Positions 34,791 to 43,336 of a DNA stretch of 64,000 bases are shown one piece after another (the stretch's first letter is position 1; every line of letters begins with the position of its first letter). The stretch is from Flexivirga aerilata (GTDB lineage: Bacteria; Actinomycetota; Actinomycetes; Actinomycetales; Dermatophilaceae): NCBI RefSeq assembly GCF_013002715.1, contig NZ_JABENB010000003.1, positions 62,001 through 126,000 of the forward strand, written 5' to 3'. The notes under the pieces are model-generated. The model searched no databases, was not told the DNA's origin, and was given only the letters and a program-made list of their open reading frames with translations. The position numbers and the translations under genes were made by a program.

Positions 34791-36100
34791 CGCTCCTGCT
34801 GCAAGTGACGGCTTCCCTCGCTCTCATCGTCGGCGCAGCACAGGTCTGTGGGCGGCTCGCTCCGCGCATCGGTCAGCCGGCGGTTGTCGGCGAAATGGTC
34901 GCCGGCGTCTTGCTCGGACCAAGCCTGCTCACTCGCTTTGTTCCGGGCGTGCCGGAGCATGTGTTTACCCCCAGCTGCCGAAGCGCCCTGTACGTCATTG
35001 CGATGATCGGTCTTAGCCTGTACATGTTCCTGGTCGGGGCCGAACACGAACCGGCACCCATGAACCGGCGCACGACGCTTCTTCCGCCAGCACTGGCAGC
35101 GGGCGGACTGGTAGCTCCCATAGTGCTCGGGGGTGCGGTCGCCTTGACACTGCTCAACGACGAACGGCCCTCGGACGTCTCGCCGCTACTGTTTGCCGTC
35201 TTCGTCGGCGGAGCCTTGAGCGTGACCGCCTTCCCAATGCTCGCCAGAGTCTTGCAGGAGCGCCGTATGGTGCATACAACCTTCGGATTGCTGGCAAGCC
35301 GCACTGCAGCCATCGACGATGCTGCAGCATGGTGCGTGCTGGCCCTGCTAGGTGCGTTGCGCCTGCGGGGAGGCGCCGAGGTGGCGATCCTGCAAACGAT
35401 TCTTCCGGCAGCACTTCTGGTCGTCGCCTGCAAGTTCGGACTCCCCAAACTGTTCCGTTCGGCGATGCAGAGGGCTGTTGACAATGCTGATCTCAGTGAC
35501 GGACTCCTCGCGTCACTTTTGTGTCTTGTCCTGATCGTGGGTTTCGTGACCGACTACATCGGCATCTACTCAGTGTTCGGTGGATTCATTTGCGGGGTGT
35601 TCCTGCCTCACGTGGCAGGATTCCAGCGACTACTGCACGCCCGGATTGCCCAGCTGGTGAGAGTCCTACTGTTACCCGTTTTCTTCGCCTACTCCGGTCT
35701 CAACACTGACGTTTCGAACGCGCTCGAGCCGACGTACCTCATCATCTTTGGTGTACTGCTCGTCGTGGCGATCATCGCCAAAGGTGCTCCCGGGTTGTTG
35801 ATCATGCGGGCTTTCGGGTACAGCTGGGGTGAGTCGAAGGCAATGGCGGGCCTGATGAACGCTCGGGGCTTGATGATCCTGATCTTCATCAACCTCGGGT
35901 TTTCGATGGGTTTGGTGGACAAGGCGCTCTTCGCAACCCTCGTTCTCATCGCGATCGCCACCACAGCACTTGCGCTTCCCATCTACCGTTCACACTACTC
36001 AGCAGAAGCGGAAGAAGAAGCACGCCGCGACTGGGGCGCGCCGACGCACGGGCCTGAATTGGTCAAGTCGACGCCATTTCCAGCAGAGAGTGTTCGCTGA
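34772..36100 (+). CDS. CPA2/Kef-type cation:proton antiporter
   Basis: A 442-residue antiporter with about twelve helices. Family markers are PAVVGEMVAGVLLGPSLL, SVTAFPMLARVLQERRM, the helix with the paired aspartates (AIDDAAAWCVLAL) and LMNARGLMILIFINLGFSMG. No RCK/TrkA regulatory domain is attached. It should exchange K+ or Na+ for H+. ATG 34772 has a strong RBS (AGGAGGTGG) and lies inside the preceding gene (19-bp overlap). Last gene of the operon. Confidence 0.9.
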   Translation: MHNPQMTLLLQVTASLALIVGAAQVCGRLAPRIGQPAVVGEMVAGVLLGPSLLTRFVPGVPEHVFTPSCRSALYVIAMIGLSLYMFLVGAEHEPAPMNRRTTLLPPALAAGGLVAPIVLGGAVALTLLNDERPSDVSPLLFAVFVGGALSVTAFPMLARVLQERRMVHTTFGLLASRTAAIDDAAAWCVLALLGALRLRGGAEVAILQTILPAALLVVACKFGLPKLFRSAMQRAVDNADLSDGLLASLLCLVLIVGFVTDYIGIYSVFGGFICGVFLPHVAGFQRLLHARIAQLVRVLLLPVFFAYSGLNTDVSNALEPTYLIIFGVLLVVAIIAKGAPGLLIMRAFGYSWGESKAMAGLMNARGLMILIFINLGFSMGLVDKALFATLVLIAIATTALALPIYRSHYSAEAEEEARRDWGAPTHGPELVKSTPFPAESVR

Positions 36101-36263
36101 TTGAAGGCTCGGCACACGTGGCGGAGGAGAAGGAAGCCAGGCAGGAATCTCGTTCTGGCTCCTGCGAGCTTCCGATGTGCACGTGCGACGAGCGACCTCG
36201 ATGTGCCTCCGTAGCACCGTGCGGGTGCGGAAACGGAAACAGGCGACGCCGGTCGGATCTGTG

Positions 36264-36564
36264 CTGCGCACATTCGTGTGCCGCTCGGTGAACCTGTGGT
36301 TCGAGGACGGGCGCGGCGCGCACCTCGACGCTGCAGCCGATTGGACCCTCGACTGGTCGGTGACCCGCCGCCCGGCGAGCAGTGGCCGCGGCCAGATCGC
36401 TACGAATGCCAGGGGCGTTGGGTGCCACGGGAGGTGAGCCGTCAGAGCCCGTTCGGCGAAGTCGTGGGCCGGCGGCTCAGCGCGGCAACTCGTCGGTGTC
36501 GCTCTTTGAGGGGCGGCTGCTGTCTCTGCGGGTGCACGCCGGCGAGGTCGAAACCGCGCCGTGA
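36264..36564 (+). pseudogene. frameshifted gene remnant at the accessory/core boundary
   Basis: Three coherent segments lie in three frames: CRSVNLWFEDGRGAHLDAA, then PPGEQWPRPDRYECQGRWV with SRQSPFGEVV, then SLFEGRLLSLRVHAGEVETA ending at the stop at 36564. They read as one acidic/aromatic hypothetical protein broken by two indels, with the N-terminus lost. The gene cannot be named. It sits exactly where island-like DNA gives way to the chromosomal backbone. Confidence 0.45.
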
Positions 36565-36620
36565 GCGCACTGCCCTATCGTCTGCGTCGTTCCCCGCACC
36601 CAAAAGGAAGTAGACCCACC

Positions 36621-37295
36621 GTGCCCAAGGCGCAAGAGTGGCTGTCCGAACGTCGTCGGGCCGGATCCGCGCTCACTGCCGCACTCGTCGTCGGAGCCCT
36701 GCTGTATGTCGTCAACGAGCAACACGAGCTCATGGCACGAGGGGACGTCGCCGTGTTCGCGCTGTTCGCCTACCTGCTGGTCTACCTCGGCGTCACGGCG
36801 TGGGCGTTCGCCAGTGCGACGAACGGGCAGATCCACGCCTGGGCGCACCGGGACAGTCGCGGCACCCTCCTGCAGCGATACCTGCTCGGCACCGCGCCAG
36901 GCCCGGGAGCGTCACTCTTCATCGCCACCGTCGCGTTGATCGTCGCCGTCCTCTGGCTGCCCGAGCACGAGCCGCCCGCCCTGCAGGGCCAGACCCGGGT
37001 GCTGCTCGCAGTGGCGCTCGTCGCGGTCGCGTGGTTCTGCGTGCTGGTGTCCTTCGCGGTCACCTTCCACGCCGACAACATCGTCGAGGAGTCCAGGGCC
37101 CTGGACTTCCCCGACGAGACGCACAAGACCTGGTCGGACTACATGTACTTCGCGATCTCGGTGATGACCACCTTCGGCACCACCGACGTCAACGTGCAGT
37201 CGGCGGACATGCGCAAGACCGTGTCGTTCAACGCGATCATCGCGTTCGTCTTCAACACCGTCACCGTCGCCACCCTCGTGTCGGCGATCACCTGA
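36621..37295 (+). CDS. DUF1345 membrane protein
   Basis: A 224-residue protein with about five helices. The DUF1345 core ADNIVEESRALDFPD, then WSDYMYFAISVMTTFGTTDV and a final TVSFNAIIAFVFNTVTVA, is present. The family resembles a truncated ion-channel fold; function is unknown. GTG 36621 has RBS AAAAGGAAG at proper spacing. Monocistronic. Confidence 0.85.
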   Translation: MPKAQEWLSERRRAGSALTAALVVGALLYVVNEQHELMARGDVAVFALFAYLLVYLGVTAWAFASATNGQIHAWAHRDSRGTLLQRYLLGTAPGPGASLFIATVALIVAVLWLPEHEPPALQGQTRVLLAVALVAVAWFCVLVSFAVTFHADNIVEESRALDFPDETHKTWSDYMYFAISVMTTFGTTDVNVQSADMRKTVSFNAIIAFVFNTVTVATLVSAIT

Positions 37296-37356
37296 CGACG
37301 CCGGTCTGATACAAAACTGCTCTACCGTCCCGAACGACGAAAAGCGAGGCGTACCA

Positions 37357-37947
37357 ATGGATATCACCGACATCATCCTGGCGCAGCACGACGAGCAGCG
37401 GCGCAGCTTCGCGGCCCTGGAGGAGTGGCCGCGTGACGACGTCGAAGGTCTCGAGGCCGTATGGCGCAGGCTCGCGATCCTGCTGGAGAACCACGCCGAG
37501 GCAGAGGAGCGCTACTTCTTCCCCGAGTTGCTCAAGCTGGGCACGGGGGCCGCCGACGCGCCCGACGCCGAGGAGGAGACCGACGACGCGATCGGCGACC
37601 ACAACAACATCCGCAAGGCGATCCGCGCCGCCGACGACGCCACGGTCGGGTCGGACGAGTGGTGGCAGGCGGTCACCGACTGCAACGTCTACAACAGCCG
37701 CCACATGGGCGAGGAGGAGCGCCAGGACCTCGCCGACTTCCGACAGCAGGCGAGCCTGCAGCTGCGCCACGACATCGCCGTGCAGTTCCTGCGGTTCGAG
37801 GCGCTGCACGCGTCGGGCGGGATCACCCCGAAGGACAAGGACCCGGAGGAGTACGTCGAGAAGCACGCGAGCGACGGTCCGGTCGACCCGAGCAAGACCT
37901 CAGGCGGCACGCAGCGCGACTCGGTGCAGTCAGGCGACGACGTCTGA
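37357..37947 (+). CDS. hemerythrin-domain (HHE) protein
   Basis: A 196-residue cytoplasmic protein of four-helix hemerythrin type. Potential diiron ligands are in LAQHDEQRRS, LENHAEAEERYFFPE, GDHNNIRKA and NSRHMGEEER. It probably binds O2 or NO or has an iron or redox role. The acidic tail is disordered. It overlaps the 3' end of the pseudogene on the opposite strand by 18 bp. Confidence 0.88.
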   Translation: MDITDIILAQHDEQRRSFAALEEWPRDDVEGLEAVWRRLAILLENHAEAEERYFFPELLKLGTGAADAPDAEEETDDAIGDHNNIRKAIRAADDATVGSDEWWQAVTDCNVYNSRHMGEEERQDLADFRQQASLQLRHDIAVQFLRFEALHASGGITPKDKDPEEYVEKHASDGPVDPSKTSGGTQRDSVQSGDDV

Positions 37948-39250
37948 CCTGCGGTCGGCCGTCGCCAGCGCGAAGTCGGCCCAGTCGACCCTGCGTGTAC
38001 GCCGCCAGTAGTCGACCGTCATACCCGGCCAGTTGTTGGTGTGCCGGCCGCTCGCGGTGCGATACCAACTGGTGCACCCCCGGTCCCACACCGTATGACG
38101 GGACCACCGCTGCATCTGCTCCGACGATGCGCGCAGCGCCTCCGCCCGGACGTCGAACGCACGCGCCCCGTCGCGTCGCATGCCCTCGAGAAGGGCCAGC
38201 GCGTAACGGAATTGGGCCTCGAGCATGAAGACGATCGAGCTGTGCCCGAGGTTGGTGTTCGGTCCGTAGAGCAGGCAGAGATTGGGGAAGCCTGCGACGG
38301 TGATGCCCAGGTGCGCTTCGGCGCCGTCGGCCCACGCGTCGTCCAGGCTGCGACCGCCGGCGCCGGTCACCGCCATCGGGGTCAGGAAGTCGGTCGCGCG
38401 GAAACCGGTGGCGAGCACCACCACGTCGGCCGGGTGGTGCTCGCCGTCCGCGGTGATGATGCCGCGCGGCGTCAGCCGTTCGATCGGCGCGGTGACCAGG
38501 TCGACGTTGGGTCGGGTGAGCGCCGGGTAGAAGTCGTTCGAGATCAGGATGCGTTGAAGGGCAGCGCCCGCGACTCCAGCTGCAGATAGGTCAACCACCG
38601 AGATGCCTTGAGCAGAGCCGGAATTCGCTCGAAGACCCGCTTCGCCGCCTCCGGATAGGCATAGTCGGGCTTGCGTATGACGTGAGCCGCTTCCCGCTGG
38701 AACAACCGCAGCCGGCCGACCCGCTCCGCGATCGACGGCACGATCTGGATCGCCGACGCACCCGTGCCGATCACCGCGACGTGCTTGCCCTCGAGTGCGA
38801 TGTCGTCCGGCCAGTGCGCCGAGTGGAACAACTCACCGGCGAAGTCGTCGAGCCCGGCGATCTCCGGCACCGACGGGGCGCTCAACTGGCCGCAGGCCGG
38901 GATCAGCACGTCGGCGCGGTGGGTGCTGCCGTCGGACAACTGCAGCTCCCACTGCGCGGCGCCCTCGTCGTAGGCCGCCGAGAGGACCTCCGTCCGCAGC
39001 CGGATCTGTCGACGCACGTCGTACTTGTCGGCGCAGTGCCGCAGGTAGTCGTGGATCTGCTCCTGCTCGGCAAATCGGCGCGACCACCGCGGATTCGGTT
39101 CGAACAAAAAGGAATACAGATGTGACGGGACGTCGCACGCGGCACCCGGGTAGCTGTTCTCGCGCCATACGCCGCCGACGTCGCCGCCCTTCTCGAAGAC
39201 CCGGACATCGTCGCAGCCGGCCTGCTTCAGCCGGATCGCCATGCCGACGC
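37930..39250 (-). pseudogene. decayed Baeyer-Villiger/flavin monooxygenase
   Basis: The first segment (minus strand from about 39250) starts within the FAD fold (SGVGMAIRLKQAG); the GxGxxG start is missing. It continues through the BVMO fingerprint FAGELFHSAHWPDDI and a second Rossmann motif (AVIGTGASAIQIVPS), and ends at a stop near 38544. The rest (RILISNDFYPALTRP, then VVVLATGFRATDF) is in another frame. Compared with intact relatives about fifty residues are missing at the junction. So there is a 5' truncation plus an internal deletion; the enzyme cannot be functional. Confidence 0.85.
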
Positions 39251-39298
39251 CGCTCCGTGGTGCCGCCGTCGCCGATCGCTTGCCGTTATCGTCTGGCC

Positions 39299-39937
39299 AT
39301 GGCGACAGTCGAGCAGTCGGAGCGCGCCGCCTCCGGCAAGAAGGCAAGGGTGCGCAGGCCTTACGCGGCGCGGATGCCGATCGACGAGCGCCGCACCCAG
39401 TTGCTCGACGTGACCCTGCAGATCATCGCCGAGCGCGGCATCGGCGGCGTGACGATCGACGCGGTGTCCAAGGCGGCCGACATCTCCCGCAGTGTCATCT
39501 ACCGCATCTTCGACGACGCCGACGACATCCTCTGGGAGCTGCTCGACCGCGAGGAGGTCTACGCCCGCGGGCGGATCGCGCAGGTCGTGCCGCTCGACTC
39601 CACCGATCCGCAGGAATGGCTGGACGCCACCCAGCGGCTCTACGAGGAGATGGCCGCCGAGCCGATCCGCTGGAAGGCATTCCTGCTGCCGCCGGGCGGG
39701 AACCCGGGCCCGGCCGAGGAGCGGCTCGAGGCGTGGAACGGCGAGATGGCCGACACGCTGAGCGCCGTTCTGCGCAAAGGACTTCCGGGTAAGGACGTCG
39801 ACCACGCGCTCATCGCGCAGGCCCTGGTCTCCCTGATGCTCGACAGCGCGCGACGTGTGCTGCGCGACCCGCAGACCTATCCGCCGAAGCGTGTGGTCGA
39901 CGCCATGCGGCAAGTGCTCACGCGACTCGGCGGTTGA
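39299..39937 (+). CDS. TetR-family transcriptional regulator
   Basis: A 212-residue repressor with N-terminal HTH (GIGGVTIDAVSKAADISRSV, then IYRIFDDADDILWEL). Divergent from the ruined monooxygenase, it was probably its regulator and is now orphaned, or serves another target. Start ATG 39299. Confidence 0.85.
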   Translation: MATVEQSERAASGKKARVRRPYAARMPIDERRTQLLDVTLQIIAERGIGGVTIDAVSKAADISRSVIYRIFDDADDILWELLDREEVYARGRIAQVVPLDSTDPQEWLDATQRLYEEMAAEPIRWKAFLLPPGGNPGPAEERLEAWNGEMADTLSAVLRKGLPGKDVDHALIAQALVSLMLDSARRVLRDPQTYPPKRVVDAMRQVLTRLGG

Positions 39938-39958
39938 GCCCACGCGTAAAGTGGTGCG

Positions 39959-41032
39959 GTGCTCGAAACCGCCCGATTCGCCGAGCTGTCCGCGCACGGC
40001 GTGCTCGAGATCCGACATGACGCCGGGTGCCTGGACGAGCCGGGAGTCTGGGTCGTGGTCATGCCGTTCACCGGCCGCCCGACGTTCGTGCGGATGGAGC
40101 ACGTGCGGCCGGCGACCCCGGCGGCCGGTCCCACCGCGGACGGCGCCGTCGTGCCGTCAGCCGTCGCAACGACCCGTAGCGTCGACGGGTCCGCCTGGCG
40201 CAGCTCACTCGACGCCGAGGCCTACCAGGCCGGCGTGACCGCGATCAGGGCGCGGATCGCCGCCGGCGAGGTCTATCAGGTCAACCTCTGCCGCGTGCTC
40301 TCTCGCCCGATCGGCGACGACGTCTCGCTGGATCGCCTCGACGACCTGCTGCGCCGCAGACACAGCACGCGGTTCTCCGCCCGCATCGACCTGCCGAGCG
40401 CGGGTCTGGACATCGTGTGCGCCTCGCCGGAGCTCTACCTGGAGCAGGCCGGCGACGTCATACGGTCCGGGCCGATCAAGGGCACGGCGACGTCGCTGGA
40501 GGCGATGCTGCCGAAGGATTTCACCGAAAACGTCATGATCACCGATCTCGTGCGCAACGACCTGTCGACCGTATGCCGGCCCGGCACGGTCGCCGTCGAG
40601 CAGCTCTGCCACCCCGAGCGCTACCCGGGCTCGGTGCACCTGGTCTCCACCGTCGTCGGACGGCTGCTGCCGGGCACCCGCTGGCCCCAGATCCTCGAGG
40701 TGGGATTCCCGCCCGGGTCGGTCTCCGGTGCACCGAAATCTACTGCGCTGCAAGCGATTAGGGATCTCGAGCCGGTCGGTCGTGGACCCTACTGCGGTGC
40801 CATCGGGTATGTCGACGCCGACGCCCGCACGGCACGTCTGGCGGTCGGCATCCGCACCTTCTGGGCGGACGGTGCGGCGGGGGAGCGGCGTCTGCACTTC
40901 GGCACCGGGGCCGGCATCACCTGGGCGTCCGACCCTGCGGGGGAGTGGGCCGAGACGCAGCTGAAGGCGCAGCGGCTGTTGCGGCTCGCCGAGCAGGCCG
41001 TCGGCGAGCCGGCGGTGGGAATGACAGGATGA
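39959..41032 (+). CDS. pabB: aminodeoxychorismate synthase component I
   Basis: A 357-residue chorismate-utilising enzyme that makes 4-amino-4-deoxychorismate for folate synthesis, using ammonia from a PabA glutaminase not present in the window. Signatures are VYQVNLCRVL, SGPIKGTA, DLVRNDLSTVC, GSVSGAPKSTALQAI and GAGITWASDP. The start is GTG 39959. It is followed 34 bp later by pabC, the next pathway step. An anthranilate or isochorismate synthase role is less likely given pabC. Confidence 0.9.
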   Translation: MLETARFAELSAHGVLEIRHDAGCLDEPGVWVVVMPFTGRPTFVRMEHVRPATPAAGPTADGAVVPSAVATTRSVDGSAWRSSLDAEAYQAGVTAIRARIAAGEVYQVNLCRVLSRPIGDDVSLDRLDDLLRRRHSTRFSARIDLPSAGLDIVCASPELYLEQAGDVIRSGPIKGTATSLEAMLPKDFTENVMITDLVRNDLSTVCRPGTVAVEQLCHPERYPGSVHLVSTVVGRLLPGTRWPQILEVGFPPGSVSGAPKSTALQAIRDLEPVGRGPYCGAIGYVDADARTARLAVGIRTFWADGAAGERRLHFGTGAGITWASDPAGEWAETQLKAQRLLRLAEQAVGEPAVGMTG

Positions 41033-41066
41033 AGGTTCCGGCCGAGCAGCAAGCGTGGAGGGTGAC

Positions 41067-41906
41067 ATGGGTGACACGGACGTCCGGGTGTGGGTGGACG
41101 GCGAGCGCGTCGACGCCAAGCCGAGCGTGAGCGCGCTCGATCACGGGGTGACCGTCGGCGACGGTGTCTTCGAGACCTGCAAGGTCGTCGACGGACAGGT
41201 CTTCGCGCTGGGCCGGCATCACGACCGGCTCGACCGTTCGCTGCACGGCCTGGGTCTGCCGTCGGCCGACCGTGACCGGCTGGCCGAGGGCATCGAGGCG
41301 GTGCTGGCCGAGCCGCTCGACTTCGGCCGGCTGCGCTACACCGTCACCGGCGGCATCGGCCCGCTCGGCTCGGACCGCAACGACGTGCCGATGACGTATG
41401 TCGTCTCGGCGATGCCCGTCCCGCGCGCCGCGGCGACCACCAAGGTCGTCGTCGTGCCGTGGACCCGTAACGAACGCAGCGCGGTCGCGGGGCTGAAGAC
41501 GACGTCATACGCCGAAAACGTCGTGGCCCTGGCGAAGGCGAAGTCCGAGGGCGGCACCGAGGCGATCTTCGGCAACAACCGCGACGAGCTCTGTGAGGGC
41601 ACCGGCTCCAACATCTTCGTCGTCGTCGATGGCGAGATCCTCACGCCCCCACTCGAATCCGGCGCGCTGGCCGGCATCACCCGCGCCCTCGTGCTGGAGT
41701 GGTGCGCCGACGCGGGCCTGCCGATCCGGGAGCAGACGCTGCCGCTGTCGGTGCTCGACACCGCCGACGAGGTCTTCATCACCTCCTCCACCCGCGACGT
41801 GCAGGCCGTGCACGCGGTGGGCGATCGAACTCTCGACGCGCCCGGTCCGTTGACCCTCCGAGCGGCGGAGGCCTTCGCACAGGCGTCCGCGGAGGGACGC
41901 GACTGA
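41067..41906 (+). CDS. pabC: 4-amino-4-deoxychorismate lyase (PLP, fold IV)
   Basis: A 279-residue PLP enzyme of class IV. DHGVTVGDGVFETCKV opens the fold, LKTTSYAENVVA contains the catalytic Lys, and ELCEGTGSNIFVV and SGALAGITRALVLE bind the cofactor phosphate. It releases pyruvate to form 4-aminobenzoate. ATG 41067 follows GGAGGGTGAC; an upstream ATG 41055 is possible. Paired with pabB. Confidence 0.9.
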   Translation: MGDTDVRVWVDGERVDAKPSVSALDHGVTVGDGVFETCKVVDGQVFALGRHHDRLDRSLHGLGLPSADRDRLAEGIEAVLAEPLDFGRLRYTVTGGIGPLGSDRNDVPMTYVVSAMPVPRAAATTKVVVVPWTRNERSAVAGLKTTSYAENVVALAKAKSEGGTEAIFGNNRDELCEGTGSNIFVVVDGEILTPPLESGALAGITRALVLEWCADAGLPIREQTLPLSVLDTADEVFITSSTRDVQAVHAVGDRTLDAPGPLTLRAAEAFAQASAEGRD

Positions 41907-41937
41907 CGCGTACGGGAACGGAAGGGCTTCGAACGCA

Positions 41938-42375
41938 GTGCCAGAGCACGTCGAGCAGAAGGAAGAAACGGTCGTCGAGGACCGGTTTGCGTGGCGCGCC
42001 CGCATCCGGTCCAATCCGACCATCCATCTCATCTACCGCATCGGGGTGGCGGTGCTCGGGCTGGTCATCGTGGTCGTCGGCATCGTGCTCCTGCCGCTGC
42101 CCGGCCCCGGCTGGGTGATCATCTTCATCGGCATCGGGGTGTGGGCGACCGAGTTTGACTGGGCGAGCTCGCTGCTGCGCTTCGCCAAGGAGAAGGTGCA
42201 GCTGTGGACGCAGTGGATGGGCCGGCAGAACTGGTTCGTCCGTGCCCTCGTCGGCCTCGGCATCGTCCTGCTGGTGGCGGCCTGTTTCTGGCTGGTCTTC
42301 CTGGTCAGCGGCGTCCCCGGCTTCCTGCCACAGCAGGTGAAAGACCTGCTCGCGCAGCTGCCCGGACTCGATTAG
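41938..42375 (+). CDS. TIGR02611/PGPGW-family membrane protein
   Basis: A 145-residue membrane protein containing LPLPGPGWVIIFIGIGVWATEF, the PGPGW motif region of an actinobacterial family without known function. Two hydrophobic hairpins (about 33-67 and 101-125) are separated by a basic amphipathic stretch. The start is GTG 41938, 31 bp after pabC. Confidence 0.85.
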   Translation: MPEHVEQKEETVVEDRFAWRARIRSNPTIHLIYRIGVAVLGLVIVVVGIVLLPLPGPGWVIIFIGIGVWATEFDWASSLLRFAKEKVQLWTQWMGRQNWFVRALVGLGIVLLVAACFWLVFLVSGVPGFLPQQVKDLLAQLPGLD

Positions 42376-42417
42376 GTGACCGTCCCCGCGGTCGGCTAAG
42401 GTTGGCTCCCGCAGCAC

Positions 42418-42494
42418 GGATGTGTAGCTCAGTTGGTTAGAGCGTTCGCTTCACACGCGAGAGGCCAGGGGTTCGAGTCCCTTCACATCCACCA
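42418..42494 (+). tRNA. tRNA-Val (anticodon CAC)
   Basis: A 77-nt cloverleaf. The acceptor GGATGTG (42418-42424) pairs with CACATCC (42484-42490), discriminator A, and CCA is encoded. The anticodon stem TTCGC/GCGAG encloses the loop TTCACAC, giving CAC. The T-arm is AGGGG-TTCGAGT-CCCTT. It reads valine codon GTG. A strong terminator follows 4 bp later. Confidence 0.95.
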
Positions 42495-42498
42495 CAGC

Positions 42499-42540
42499 AC
42501 GACGAAGGGCCGCACCGACCGAGGTGCGGCCCTTCGTCGT
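42499..42540 (+). terminator. strong hairpin terminator after tRNA-Val
   Basis: Perfect 18-bp stem (42499-42516 with 42523-42540) around a 6-nt loop GACCGA. There is no long T-run, as is common in actinobacteria. It may also act on the opposite strand for the convergent TetR gene. Confidence 0.9.
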
Positions 42541-42616
42541 ACCTCTGCGTCAGCAACGAAGCTGTCACGGGACGCCTCCTCGGCGATGTCGCCGACGTCT
42601 ACGTCGACCTCAGCGC

Positions 42617-43270
42617 TCAGAGCGTCGGCGGCGAGGTGTAGATCGCTGACATCCAGATGTCGACGAGCACGTCGAGCACCGCCTCGCGGGGCAGTGACGG
42701 TTGCGACCCGGTGAGCGTGCCGTAGATCGCGCGCTCGTTCATCGCGTTGAGCGCGATCGCGATGTCACGAGCCGGCCGGCCGGTGGGAGCGGCGCCGCGC
42801 GCGCGTTCGGCCTCGATGCCGGCGGTGGTGTTGTCCACCCAGAGCGTCGCGGCGCGGTCCCAGCCCTCGCGCACCCGGTCGTTGCGAAAGCGGGCGTCCG
42901 CGCACGCCAGCGCGACCCCGCGCTGCGCGGCGAACGTGTCGAGATAGACGCCGAGTGCGTCCCGCCAGCCCTGCCGCACCTGCTCTTCCGACGGCGTCAG
43001 GCCGGCGATCGCCTCCTCGCTGCGCTGCACCAGGCGGTCCAGCAGCGAGAGCAGCACGTCGTCCTTGGACCCGAAGTAGAAGTAGAACGTCGGGCGGGAG
43101 ATGCCCGCACCGCTCGCCAGGTCGTCGATCGAGATATCAGCGAACGGCACTGACTCCAGGAGCTTTTCGGCCGTCGCAAGGATCGCCGCCTCCCGGTCGT
43201 CGCCACTCACCCGGGGAGCACGTCGGCCGCGCCCGGCGGCGGCGGTCGGGCCGGAGGAACGTTTCGCCAT
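42617..43270 (-). CDS. EthR-like TetR-family repressor
   Basis: A 217-residue repressor very similar in layout to Mycobacterium EthR: GDDREAAILATAEKLLESVP, then FADISIDDLASGAGISRPTF and YFYFGSKDDVLL in the HTH, and LNAMNERAIYGTLTGSQPS near the C-terminus. By homology it represses the divergent monooxygenase. ATG 43270 (MAKRSSG) was chosen over 43309, which would run into the operator. Confidence 0.9.
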   Translation of the reverse strand: MAKRSSGPTAAAGRGRRAPRVSGDDREAAILATAEKLLESVPFADISIDDLASGAGISRPTFYFYFGSKDDVLLSLLDRLVQRSEEAIAGLTPSEEQVRQGWRDALGVYLDTFAAQRGVALACADARFRNDRVREGWDRAATLWVDNTTAGIEAERARGAAPTGRPARDIAIALNAMNERAIYGTLTGSQPSLPREAVLDVLVDIWMSAIYTSPPTL

Positions 43271-43288
43271 ACCACGAAGATAGCAGTT

Positions 43289-43324
43289 GTCGACACACCG
43301 TTGACTCAATCAACACGGTGTCGA
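43289..43324. promoter_or_regulatory. EthR-type operator between divergent genes
   Basis: Imperfect inverted repeat GTCGACACACCGTTGA (43289-43304) and TCAACACGGTGTCGA (43310-43324) in a 66-bp intergenic region. The GTGTCGA words match those repeated in the mycobacterial ethA-ethR operator. It should control both genes. Confidence 0.65.
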
Positions 43325-43336
43325 TAACGTGTCGGT

